Below, piece by piece: positions 7,384-14,410 of a stretch of DNA of 25,970 nucleotides; positions within the stretch are counted from its first letter, which is position 1, and each line of letters begins with the position of its first letter. This DNA is from JAVBNW01 sp031551255. GTDB lineage: Bacteria; Bacillota; Clostridia; Christensenellales; UBA1750. The translations under genes were made by a program, and so were the position numbers. Below the pieces are notes generated by a model that saw nothing but the letters and a program-made list of their open reading frames with translations, made no database searches and had not been told where the DNA came from. The DNA is taken from contig JAVBNW010000061.1 in the NCBI GenBank assembly GCA_031551255.1, positions 1-25,970 of the forward strand. The letters run 5' to 3'.

Positions 7384-8514
7384 CTATTCCGATATCTCGG
7401 CATTTTCCGGCTTTTCGGTTTTCTCGGGCTTCTCCGTTTTTTCCGGTTTTTCGGTTTTCTCCGGTGTTTCCGTCTTTTCGGGCTTTTCGGTCTTCTCCGG
7501 CTTCTCCGTCTTTTCGGGCTTTTCGGTTTTCTCCGGTGTTTCCGTCTTCACGGGCTTTTCGGTCTTCTCCGGTGTTTCCGTCTTCTCGGGCTTTTCGGTC
7601 TTTTCCGGTTTTTCGGTTTTTTCCGGTTTTTCGGTTTTCTCCGGCTTTTCGGTCTTTACCGGCTGGGTAGTCTTCTCCGGCTTTTCGGTTTTTTCCGGCG
7701 AGGCCGTCTTTTCCGTCTTTTCGGTCTTTACCGGCGGGATCGTTTTTTCCGGCTTTTCAGTCTTTGCAGCCTTGCCGCTATCGTCGTCGGAAGGCGTGGC
7801 GAGATCTTCGATTTTATGATCGTGGATCGACTTGACGATCTCTTTAACCGACCAATCCGCCATCTCTTGCACCGAAAATGTCGGCGCCAGTGCAAACAGC
7901 CTTTCGGCCAGCTTCAGCTTCCCCGTCGAAACGCCCAATTCCTCAGCCCTTTCGCGGTCGTTCAGGCCGCCATGCGTAAAGGCAAGATACCCTTCGAGCC
8001 CGGCTTCCTTGGCCTTCTCCCTAAGGAGCGCGGCTATGGCGTCGCCATCTTTATCGCTATGGGCGACCACGGTAACGAGCACCGCGGGATCGCCGTTTGC
8101 TGCCTGGATATCGTAGCCCTTATCAAGGGCGGCTTGGCAGATGGTTTCGAGCGCGTCTTGGGCGGTGCCGTGAATGCGCAGCCCGTCCAGCAGTTCCACG
8201 CCATCCGGGTTGATGCCGCGCACGGACTTTACGCGGTTGAGGTTGTTCATGGTAAGTTCGACGCTCGGGTTAATGTCGATGCCCACATAGTAAGAATCAA
8301 GGCCGAAGTAGTATCCGCAAAATGCGGCGGCAAATAGGCACACGAACGACGCCGCGATGAGCCATGCGGGCCTTCGGGTCACTTTAGCCGGCTCGGAAAA
8401 GCGGACGGCCTGCCCGACCTCGCGGTCCGCCATTCCCTTTACCTTGTGGAATGTCCCATCTTTTGTCAGGATAATGGTGCCATCCGCTTCCTGGCTGAAA
8501 ACAATTCCGTCCAT
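7384..8514 (-). CDS. rsgI: RsgI-family transmembrane anti-sigma factor with long TEKPEK-repeat tail
   Basis: Predicted anti-sigma-I factor. Residues 1-45 form the cytoplasmic RsgI_N sigma-binding domain; 49-70 is one membrane span; a juxtamembrane extracytoplasmic domain (about 72-240) contains GIDINPSVEL. In characterised RsgI proteins the Asn-Pro of this motif (here N82-P83) is an autoproteolytic site needed for signalling. From about residue 245 the protein is low-complexity: about 122 residues of TEKPEK-type repeats with no recognisable binding domain, then a short acidic end. In B. subtilis an intrinsically disordered RsgI tail senses cell-wall state; clostridial RsgIs often carry carbohydrate-binding domains instead, which are absent here. 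ATG at 8514 follows sigI by eight bases, with AAGGAG inside the sigI end. Family call firm; sensing role inferred. Confidence 0.92.
   Translation of the reverse strand: MDGIVFSQEADGTIILTKDGTFHKVKGMADREVGQAVRFSEPAKVTRRPAWLIAASFVCLFAAAFCGYYFGLDSYYVGIDINPSVELTMNNLNRVKSVRGINPDGVELLDGLRIHGTAQDALETICQAALDKGYDIQAANGDPAVLVTVVAHSDKDGDAIAALLREKAKEAGLEGYLAFTHGGLNDRERAEELGVSTGKLKLAERLFALAPTFSVQEMADWSVKEIVKSIHDHKIEDLATPSDDDSGKAAKTEKPEKTIPPVKTEKTEKTASPEKTEKPEKTTQPVKTEKPEKTEKPEKTEKPEKTEKPEKTETPEKTEKPVKTETPEKTEKPEKTEKPEKTEKPEKTETPEKTEKPEKTEKPEKTEKPENAEISE
7399..7764 (-). repeat. 18-bp tandem coding repeat encoding TEKPEK hexapeptides
   Basis: About 20 six-codon units code for variants of TEKPEK (also TETPEK, TEKPVK, TTQPVK). 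On the plus strand the unit reads roughly TTTTCGGTCTTCTCCGGC. Sequence differences between units are mostly synonymous (TTC/TTT) or single substitutions. The block covers residues about 251-372 of RsgI. Such an array is a likely site of replication slippage, so its copy number may vary between strains. Confidence 0.95.
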
Positions 8515-8522
8515 GCGTCATA

Positions 8523-9257
8523 CTACTCCTTCGAATGCAGATACTCGCTCAAATAAGGATAATCATTTTTTAGGATGAGAATGGCTACCATGATATAAGT
8601 TCGTGCGGACTTCACTTTTTTTTCGGACAGTTGGGTAAGCTGCGCAATTTTTTTCACGGGAAGATATTTTTTTATGAGAATCGTCTCCACGATATCGAAA
8701 TCCTTTGCGATTGATTGCAGCGCCATGCGCATTTGTCGCCTCAGTGCTGCGTGCTTGGGCGATTCTTTCAGCAGCGCGTCAAAGGTAATCCCGTAGTGCT
8801 TCATCTCTTGTTTGAGCTGTTCGATTTCTATTGTAAGAAGCTCTTGCTGTTCTTGTGCGGCGTAGGCCTTGAACGACACGATGTCAAGTGCGTCCACGCC
8901 GCCTTCTTCCGCCCGCCTTTCCAGCTCCAGCGGCAGCGTCATGCCCTTGCTGCGATATTCAGAGCGCAGAAAATCGACGAGCCTCGCCCGTATCACGCGC
9001 GAGGCCTGCGGCAAGAAATGCCCTTTTGCGGGATTGTAGGTGCGAATCGCCTCATAAAAGGCCACCATGGCTACGCTGATCATATCTTCTTTCCGGGTGG
9101 AGGCGGTGGGATTGGCGTACCGGTTTACACAGCCATAAATGAAGGGTTGAAAATCGGCAATGAGAAGGTCGCTCTCCCCGCGCGAGAAAGCGGCGGCTAC
9201 TGCGCGTTTATCCAGTTGCGTGGCTTCGGAGGGATGATCCGATATTGCGCGCGGCAC
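8523..9257 (-). CDS. sigI: RNA polymerase sigma factor SigI
   Basis: Predicted sigma-70-family factor of the SigI group, held inactive by RsgI encoded directly downstream. The region-2-like segment is recognisable: RKEDMISVAMVAFYEAIRTY, then GHFLPQASRVIRARLVDFLR. The C-terminal domain ends in VKKIAQLTQLSEKKVKSART and a hydrophobic YIMVAILILKNDYPYLSEYL tail, both characteristic of SigI. In B. subtilis SigI answers heat and wall stress; in cellulolytic clostridia paralogues control exported enzymes. Two GTG starts are possible: 9269 (AGGA upstream) and 9257, which has GGAGG at five bases; I prefer 9257 (244 aa). It is divergent from the secreted-protein gene at 9604, a possible target, and overlaps no other gene. 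Confidence 0.9.
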   Translation of the reverse strand: MPRAISDHPSEATQLDKRAVAAAFSRGESDLLIADFQPFIYGCVNRYANPTASTRKEDMISVAMVAFYEAIRTYNPAKGHFLPQASRVIRARLVDFLRSEYRSKGMTLPLELERRAEEGGVDALDIVSFKAYAAQEQQELLTIEIEQLKQEMKHYGITFDALLKESPKHAALRRQMRMALQSIAKDFDIVETILIKKYLPVKKIAQLTQLSEKKVKSARTYIMVAILILKNDYPYLSEYLHSKE

Positions 9258-9289
9258 CTGACCCTCCACCTTTTTCCTAATATTTATTA

Positions 9290-9337
9290 AGCATATTATG
9301 CCATATGCCGACGAGTTTTTGAAAGAAAATATTTTCT
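9290..9337. promoter_or_regulatory. Two dyad symmetries in the sigI / secreted-protein divergent region
   Basis: GCATAT-tatgcc-ATATGC lies at 9290-9307, and a perfect 14-bp palindrome AGAAAATATTTTCT lies at 9324-9337. Both are A/T-rich islands in a GC-rich genome, 35-80 bases upstream of the sigI start and within the gap shared with the gene at 9604. They could be operators or part of promoters. I cannot assign -35/-10 boxes with confidence on either strand. Confidence 0.35.
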
Positions 9338-9453
9338 ATGCGGCCCAGAAAATTGGAATGCCGCTTCGAACTTTGTTATTGAAGTCAAAACTATGCAGGG
9401 CAATACAACGCAAAGGGGGGGCGAGAGCGTCCAGCGACGAAAAAGCCAGCGGG

Positions 9454-9581
9454 TTAACCACGTTCCCGAAAAAAACGAGGCTGAAAACGAAGCGCTCGCT
9501 TCATAACAACGGGCCGTTTAACCACGTTGTGCGCAACAACGCGGCTGAAAAACGGAGTAGCCTACTCCAGAAGAAAAGGCT
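9454..9581 (+). promoter_or_regulatory. Tandem 64-nt structured leader units upstream of secreted protein gene
   Basis: Two units with an exact 64-base period each begin TTAACCACGTT. Unit 1 has stem CCACGTT/AACGAGG (9458-9480), then CTGAAAAC, then hairpin GAAGCG-CT-CGCTTC (9489-9502). Unit 2 has CCACGTT/AACGCGG (9522-9544), then CTGAAAAAC, then GGAGTA-GCC-TACTCC (9554-9568). The second hairpins differ in sequence but stay paired. CTGAAAAC at 9481-9488 is fully complementary to GTTTTCAG at 9594-9601, which lies between the ribosome binding site GGGAGG and the ATG at 9604; the unit 2 copy pairs over seven bases. A degenerate third unit may precede at about 9400-9453. It matches no riboswitch class I recognise. 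Confidence 0.5.
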
Positions 9582-9603
9582 AATAGTTGGGAGGTTTTCA
9601 GTC

Positions 9604-11082
9604 ATGAAAAAAACTCTGGCCATCGTGCTTGCAGCGCTTATGCTCGTAGCGCTGTTGCCCACCATCGCCCTGGCGGCGGATGATTATGTGACCGCCTATG
9701 CCGCCGGCGTCATCGCCGAAGCGGAAAACACCGCGATCGGCTCGAAAAACGTAGCGCGCTTTAACTCTTCGCTGGCTTTCGGCAAGCCCCAGGGCACCGG
9801 CAAAGAGGGAACGTTTGTCAGCCTACGTTACTACAACTATATTGACTTCGAGTTTGCCGATGAAACCGGCAACGTCGCCGTCATCTACAATTACAACAAG
9901 CCCGAGGACAAGGCCACCGTCGCGGATCTGAGCCTTTCCGAGGTCACCTGGGGCGATTGGCACATCGAGGTCGTGGACGTATACCTGCTGGGCGCGACCG
10001 TCATGGTGAACGGCATGCCCGTGAGCCTGACCGAGCCTCTCTGCGTCGGCAGGGCGTACAACAAGATCGGCATCTCCAAGCTCGGCTTGGAGGCGAAGTA
10101 CTACACCGCCCAGGGCGACATCGGCTATTCCAACGTGTTTTTCCCGGATGACGTTATCTGCGCGACCGGCGTTCGCCTGGTCGACAAGACGACCGAGGAA
10201 AATACTCCCGTGGCCACCTTCCGTTCCTACAACGTCAATGACGACGGCTACGATCTTGACGCCGTCATCGCATGGCACGCCAAAACGCCCGGCACCCTGT
10301 CCGCCGAGTTCAGCGCCACCAAGTTTATCGACGACGACGCAGACGGAATCTGGGACGACGACGAGAACTTCTCCGCCATCCCCTTCCTCTTTGAACTGCA
10401 GGTTTGGAAGGACGGCGCGTATGTTAAGCTGACCGAAGCCTATTCCGACGCGCTTGGCGGGACCGTCGCCTTCTCCGACCTGACGGATGGCGCTTACAAG
10501 CTCATCGAGGTCGTATCCAACAACCCCGATTACACGCTCACCACGCCCGTTAACGGCATCGCCTTCACCGTCGTCGGCGGCGAGCTCGTATGCGACGTCG
10601 CGCCGGAGAACCGCGTGTTCGGCAATGCCAAGAAGATGGACAATCCGCCCGTATACGGCGGAAACGACACCGCTTGGGCCGGCCTGGTCACCTCCGATTC
10701 CTTCGCGATGTACAATAAAAAGAACGCTCAGGTTTCTCAGGGCAACGTGTTCCGCTCCGGCAAGTCCGCCTGGGCCATGGCGATCCGGTTCGACGGCAGC
10801 GACGCTACGTACGACCTGATCATGGGCCAGTACACCAAGGTGGGCACGGTTAGCATCACCGCGGCGGACGGCTATATCTACGTCACCTACAACGTCGATG
10901 CCCCGCAGTATAAGCTGGGCGGCGTGCACACCGGCGCTTACGCTTCCATCGATAAAATCCCCAACGGCAACGGCCAGTTTAACGGCGTAATGGGCGATCA
11001 GGCGAACGTGTATAAGATCCCCTACGCGGGCGGCGTGGTCTACCTGCCCATCCACGCCGAAGTCGCGAGCAAAATCAACTAA
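9604..11082 (+). CDS. Secreted protein with SpaA/SdrD-B-like domain and EF-hand-like calcium loop
   Basis: Exported protein of 492 aa. A typical signal peptide (KK, hydrophobic core, cleavage after ALA at about residue 24) begins at ATG 9604, which has GGGAGG nine bases upstream; the longer open frame from 9298 lacks coding character. Residues about 45-185 form an unassigned beta-rich region. Residues 228-330 resemble a prealbumin-like SpaA/SdrD-B domain: FIDDDADGIWDDDENF contains a 12-residue calcium-loop pattern (D243, D245, D247, G248, D251, E254), followed by FELQVWKDG and SDLTDGAYKLIEV. Residues 345-490 are unassigned. There is no LPXTG, membrane anchor or S-layer repeat, so surface attachment is unclear. 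It is divergent from sigI and followed by a hairpin. Confidence 0.85.
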   Translation: MKKTLAIVLAALMLVALLPTIALAADDYVTAYAAGVIAEAENTAIGSKNVARFNSSLAFGKPQGTGKEGTFVSLRYYNYIDFEFADETGNVAVIYNYNKPEDKATVADLSLSEVTWGDWHIEVVDVYLLGATVMVNGMPVSLTEPLCVGRAYNKIGISKLGLEAKYYTAQGDIGYSNVFFPDDVICATGVRLVDKTTEENTPVATFRSYNVNDDGYDLDAVIAWHAKTPGTLSAEFSATKFIDDDADGIWDDDENFSAIPFLFELQVWKDGAYVKLTEAYSDALGGTVAFSDLTDGAYKLIEVVSNNPDYTLTTPVNGIAFTVVGGELVCDVAPENRVFGNAKKMDNPPVYGGNDTAWAGLVTSDSFAMYNKKNAQVSQGNVFRSGKSAWAMAIRFDGSDATYDLIMGQYTKVGTVSITAADGYIYVTYNVDAPQYKLGGVHTGAYASIDKIPNGNGQFNGVMGDQANVYKIPYAGGVVYLPIHAEVASKIN

Positions 11083-11106
11083 TTCCAAGCCGGTAAATAC
11101 GCTCGG

Positions 11107-11140
11107 CCATACCGCCAAGGCGAAAGCTTTGGCGGTATGG
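11107..11140 (+). terminator. Strong stem-loop after secreted protein gene
   Basis: CCATACCGCCAAGGC and GCTTTGGCGGTATGG form a 15-pair stem (one G-U) closed by a GAAA tetraloop, 25 bases after the stop at 11082. No U-run follows (CATATTACAC), so it may act as a 3' stabiliser or an atypical terminator. Confidence 0.6.
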
Positions 11141-11152
11141 CATATTACACGG

Positions 11153-11317
11153 TAGACCTCTTGCGAAAGTAAAGACGACGGCGGAACGAGAAAAAATAGC
11201 GCGAGGCAAGGAAGCGCCGACGACGCATATTGGAAGGAGTCTGCTAGGAGGCGCTGACGCCGCATTACGCCATTTTTTCCGCTTCCGCCGCTGTTTTGGA
11301 GTTTCGCATGAGGTCTA
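11153..11317. repeat. 165-bp palindromic intergenic element (copy 1)
   Basis: Terminal inverted repeats TAGACCTCTTGCGAAA (11153-11168) and TTTCGCATGAGGTCTA (11302-11317) bound the element. Inside, GGCGGAACGAGAAAAAAT (11180-11197) faces ATTTTTTCCGCTTCCGCC (11272-11289). The core has GGCAAGGAAGCG, related to the cores of the other palindromes here. The whole fills the gap in front of the subtilase gene and could fold into one long hairpin. The A/T-run polarity is opposite to the other copies, so it is a looser relative. Confidence 0.7.
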
Positions 11318-11333
11318 GTAAGGATAGAGTGAT

Positions 11334-13379
11334 ATGAAGACGTGCTTGCTATCCCTCCTGTCCCTGCTTCTTATCGCGCTTCTTGTATGGCCGGCGGCGT
11401 CCTTCGCCAGCGCGGACAGCTCGTCGGAAGCGGGCTACGCCCCGGATGAACTGATCGTGAAGTTCAAGCCCGGCCTCAAAGGCGATGAAAAGCGTAACAT
11501 ACATGCGAAAATGAACGCCCAGGAGCGCGCGTCTATCGACGAGCTGGGCGTATCCGTCGTCAAGATCCCCAAAGGACAGACGCCCAAAGGCGCGGCGGAT
11601 TCCTACAAGAAAAACCCGAATATCGAGTATGTGGAGCCCAACTATGAGGGCGTCTTCGATATCGACCCCGACGATACATACTACGGCTCGCGTCAACCGC
11701 AGCTTACGCTGCTCAACGCGTCCGAGGGCTGGGACATCCTCACCGGCGGCGGCCCGATCGTCGCGATTGTAGACTCGGGCATTGCATCGCATCCCGACTT
11801 GCCCGCGCTGGAGTCCGGCTATAACTTTATCGACAATAACGCCGGCGCGGGCGATACGCAGGGGCACGGCACGCAGGTGGCCGGCATCCTAGGCGCGAAA
11901 GGAAACAACAAGACCGGCATCGCGGGCGTGAACTGGAACGCGCGCATCATGCCCGTCAAAATTACCAACACCACCAGCGTATATGCCGCTTCCGTGGCGC
12001 AGGGCATCATCTACGCGGCGAAGAACGGCGCGAAGGTCATCAACCTGAGCCTTGGCTTTACCACGGACAGCGCAGTGCTGCGCGATGCCGTCAACTACGC
12101 TTACAACGAAGGCTGCGTGATCGTCGCCGCATCGGGCAATAACGGCGCCTCTTCCCTTCACTACCCGGCGCGCTATGACAACGTTCTGGCAGTAGGAGCG
12201 ACCGGCGACGGCGCAAGCCGCTACAGTTCTTCCAACTACGGCGCGGGTTTGGATGTAGTGGCCTGCCATACGTTTTATACGACCACGAGTTCCGGCGCTT
12301 ACGCCTCCGCCGCGGGTACTTCCATCGCCGCGCCGCAGGTGGCCGCGCTTGCCTCGCTGCTGCTCGAGCTCAAGCCGGGCGCTTCCCCTTCGGAGATTTA
12401 CCAGCTCATCCGCAACGGGGCAAAAGACATAGGCGCGCCCGGCTTCGATCAGGAGACGGGCTATGGCCTGATCGACATAGGCAAGACGCTCGCCCAGGTC
12501 GCCAAGGCGTCGCCCAGCCCCACCCCGACGTCGACCCCCACCCCTACACCCGCCGCGAGTGCGACGCCCGAGCCGACCGAAGATCTGGCAATGCCGGCGT
12601 CCGAAGAAGACGCCATGCCGGCCGGAGCGGCTCCGGGCGACGCCTCGGGCGCGGATGCGACGCCGCCCGTCATCGCGCTCAATGGGCCGGTGACGATGGT
12701 GCTGACCAGGACGCAGGCCTATAACGAGCCCGGCGCCAAGGCTACCGACAACGTCGACGGAGACCTGACGTCGTCGATCCTCATCGAAGGCGACGTCGAT
12801 ACGATGTCCGAAGGTCAGTATACGCTTGCGTATACCGTCCAGGACGCTGCGGGCAACCGGGCCACTGCCAAGCGCGTCGTTACGGTCAACGAGCCGGAAA
12901 CCGTCGTGGAGCGCCCGTCGAAGACCTTCCGAGGAGATGTCGGGGCCAAGGCGAGCAGCGCGCTCTCCTTTGCCCTGAGCGCGCAAGCTGATGGCGATAT
13001 CGACGTGAAGGTATCCTTCTCGGGCAACAAAGTGGCCGTCGAGGCGGCGATCGTCGACGCGGGCGGCAGGGTGGTGAAGAGCGCACAGGGAGCCTCCTCC
13101 TTCGCGATGAACGTAACGGGAGTGACGGCAGGCGATTATTCGCTCGTGCTCAAGCCTGTGGGCAGTTTTAACAAACTCGGCGTCATCGCCGATGTTCTTA
13201 TGCCGGAGATTCGCTATATGGTCGTTGACGACGAGAAGATACCCTATGGCGTGCTGCTTTCGCAGAATACCTGGGTTCTGTGGGGCGCCGGCGGCATTAT
13301 GCTTGTCTCCGTCGTCATAACCTACCTGGCCACCCGTTGGTGGTACACGCGCCGCGCGAAAACGCAAAAAGTAAGGTAG
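11334..13379 (+). CDS. Membrane-anchored subtilisin-like (S8) serine protease with Ig-like domain
   Basis: Exported protease of 681 aa. Signal peptide 1-26; propeptide about 35-105, with ELIVKFKPG and a YVEPNYEG end typical of fervidolysin/I9-like pro-regions. The S8 catalytic domain (about 120-385) has D147 in IVDSGI, H178 in GHGTQVAG, S330 in GTSIAAP and a likely oxyanion Asn at 269 in SGNN. A Thr/Pro-rich spacer (393-415) leads to an Ig-like DUF5011/HYR-type domain (443-520, with DNVDGDLT and YTVQDAAGN), another beta domain (about 528-620), one membrane span (about 645-667) and a short basic tail. The catalytic domain therefore faces outward, tethered by its C-terminus. AAGGA lies about 11 bases before the ATG. 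The secreted protein upstream is a conceivable substrate, without direct evidence. Confidence 0.93.
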   Translation: MKTCLLSLLSLLLIALLVWPAASFASADSSSEAGYAPDELIVKFKPGLKGDEKRNIHAKMNAQERASIDELGVSVVKIPKGQTPKGAADSYKKNPNIEYVEPNYEGVFDIDPDDTYYGSRQPQLTLLNASEGWDILTGGGPIVAIVDSGIASHPDLPALESGYNFIDNNAGAGDTQGHGTQVAGILGAKGNNKTGIAGVNWNARIMPVKITNTTSVYAASVAQGIIYAAKNGAKVINLSLGFTTDSAVLRDAVNYAYNEGCVIVAASGNNGASSLHYPARYDNVLAVGATGDGASRYSSSNYGAGLDVVACHTFYTTTSSGAYASAAGTSIAAPQVAALASLLLELKPGASPSEIYQLIRNGAKDIGAPGFDQETGYGLIDIGKTLAQVAKASPSPTPTSTPTPTPAASATPEPTEDLAMPASEEDAMPAGAAPGDASGADATPPVIALNGPVTMVLTRTQAYNEPGAKATDNVDGDLTSSILIEGDVDTMSEGQYTLAYTVQDAAGNRATAKRVVTVNEPETVVERPSKTFRGDVGAKASSALSFALSAQADGDIDVKVSFSGNKVAVEAAIVDAGGRVVKSAQGASSFAMNVTGVTAGDYSLVLKPVGSFNKLGVIADVLMPEIRYMVVDDEKIPYGVLLSQNTWVLWGAGGIMLVSVVITYLATRWWYTRRAKTQKVR

Positions 13380-13404
13380 CCCTCGTCGGTTTCCACTACG
13401 CTCT

Positions 13405-13565
13405 GATCCCCCGCCAAGCTGCGGCATGGTGGGGGATCTGGCGCACCGTGAAACCTCCTCTTCCTCAAAACCGCCGAGGCGGTTTTGAGGATTAAGAAGA
13501 ACGGGGAACGCGCGTCCCGTTTCCCGTTTCGTCGCTCCCAATTCATAAAATCGCCGTAGCGATTT
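13405..13565. other. Run of hairpins in the 297-bp gap after the subtilase
   Basis: Successive inverted repeats fill the gap. GATCCCCC/GGGGGATC lies at 13405-13438. A perfect 13-bp stem CCTCAAAACCGCC/GGCGGTTTTGAGG is at 13463-13490. AACGGG at 13499-13504 can pair with CCCGTT at either 13515 or 13523. AAATCGC-CGTA-GCGATTT at 13548-13565 can extend through flanking TTCAT/ATGAA. None has a U-run. The first is the best candidate for the subtilase 3' end. No coding potential is seen. Confidence 0.6.
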
Positions 13566-13618
13566 GCATGAAAGAGGTGTGGCGACGGAGTGAGAGAGCT
13601 TTTGTGCCGCAGATCGGA

Positions 13619-13654
13619 CATACCCCCGTAACACCATAGTGTTACGGGGGTATG
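13619..13654. terminator. Perfect 16-bp hairpin between convergent genes
   Basis: CATACCCCCGTAACAC and GTGTTACGGGGGTATG pair without mismatch around a CATA loop. It lies 22 bases beyond the stop of the DUF378 gene (minus strand) and after the subtilase (plus strand). It has no U-run on either strand, so the terminator role is inferred from position and stability. Confidence 0.55.
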
Positions 13655-13676
13655 AAGCGCAGTGCGTCCCTACAAA

Positions 13677-13895
13677 TTAGTCGTGTCTGACGGATACTTC
13701 GCGGTCTCTGAACAAGAGCGTCACACACCAGAGCCCTGCTACGCCGACTAGCGAGTAAATAATGCGGCTGAGCACCATAGCCTGCCCGCCGAAGAGCCAC
13801 GCGACCACATCGAATTGAAAGAGGCCCACCAGCAGCCAGTTGATTGCCCCGATGATGACCAGTATCAAGGAAAGACGGTCCAGCAAACGATTCAT
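13677..13895 (-). CDS. DUF378 family small membrane protein
   Basis: A 72-residue protein with two hydrophobic segments (about 8-30 and 40-62) and the family pattern LxxIGAINWLLVGLFQFDVVAWLFG followed by a second helix beginning SRIIYSLVG. It ends in a charged tail. DUF378 (B. subtilis YuzA-like) proteins have no established function. AAGGGG lies just upstream of the ATG at 13895. It appears to be monocistronic: a gap of about 200 bases separates it from the next minus-strand gene, in which I see no confident promoter. Confidence 0.9.
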   Translation of the reverse strand: MNRLLDRLSLILVIIGAINWLLVGLFQFDVVAWLFGGQAMVLSRIIYSLVGVAGLWCVTLLFRDREVSVRHD

Positions 13896-14098
13896 CCCCT
13901 TTATGTTGTTTGCTGGTAGTATGACCGCGTAAACCCCGGTTTAGTCGTCCGATGGCAAAATCCGCGGGCAATTTCTTTTCCGATCGCATAAAGAATGATC
14001 CGCCGATGTGCCGGGGTGGAAGAACTGCCTACGCCTTTGGCGCAAAACAGCGGTATCTGGGCAACTTTTTGTATAATCGACCCAGGAGCGCGGATTGT

Positions 14099-14398
14099 TC
14101 AATAGGAAAAGTCGTTGCGCGGATCCGAGCTTTTTCCCTTTGTAGATTTAAGGATTTCCACCTCGAAACGATCGAACGCGACCGTTTCGATAAAATCGTC
14201 CGGCGAAAATGCGGTGCGGCCGAAGCGCTCCATCTCGCCTTCGTGCTTGGCCAGCCACACAGGGCGGGCGATATCGAATTCGCGGCAGATCTCATCCACC
14301 GCCGCGCGCACGTCCTCGGGCGAGGCAGTGCGCGCGGATACCGTAACTTGCCGCACCATGCGCTGCCGCCTGCGCAATACGCCCCACAGTTTTATCAA
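14099..14398 (-). CDS. Conserved small clostridial protein of unknown function (MIKLW-start)
   Basis: A 99-residue soluble protein beginning MIKLWGV from a TTG at 14398, with WLAKHEGEMERFGRTAF in the middle and DDFIETVAFDRFEVEIL near the end. I recall similar small proteins with the same start and the same LxKHExE and FxxDxxEVE patterns in other clostridia, always as hypothetical proteins. That recollection is why I keep the TTG start rather than ATG at 14359. It starts 12 bases after the ridA stop, so it is the third gene of the pepD-ridA operon. Its ribosome binding site is poor, suggesting translation coupled to ridA. No catalytic motif or metal site is evident. Confidence 0.75.
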   Translation of the reverse strand: MIKLWGVLRRRQRMVRQVTVSARTASPEDVRAAVDEICREFDIARPVWLAKHEGEMERFGRTAFSPDDFIETVAFDRFEVEILKSTKGKSSDPRNDFSY

Positions 14399-14410
14399 TG
14401 CGCCGCCCGC

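Noticed and set aside
7351..8337. Plus-strand open frame of 328 codons with repeated Phe/Leu/Arg
   Set aside because: It is the antisense shadow of the RsgI TEKPEK array; the minus-strand frame has recognisable domains.
9396..9470. Pieces resembling a class I c-di-GMP riboswitch (AGGGCAA, ACGCAAAG, CAGCGGGTTAACC in order)
   Set aside because: The first two pieces are only a few bases apart, leaving no room for the obligatory P1b hairpin, and the tetraloop receptor pairing is not visible. The third piece belongs to the 64-nt repeat.
9298..9603. N-terminal extension of the secreted protein's reading frame
   Set aside because: The extra 102 codons lack protein-like composition, cover the tandem leader units, and the signal peptide with its ribosome binding site begins at 9604.
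11889..13637. Minus-strand open frame of 582 codons opposite the subtilase
   Set aside because: This is a shadow of the GC-rich subtilase gene, whose plus-strand product has all catalytic motifs. The same applies to minus-strand frames at 1543-2490 and 9823-11265.
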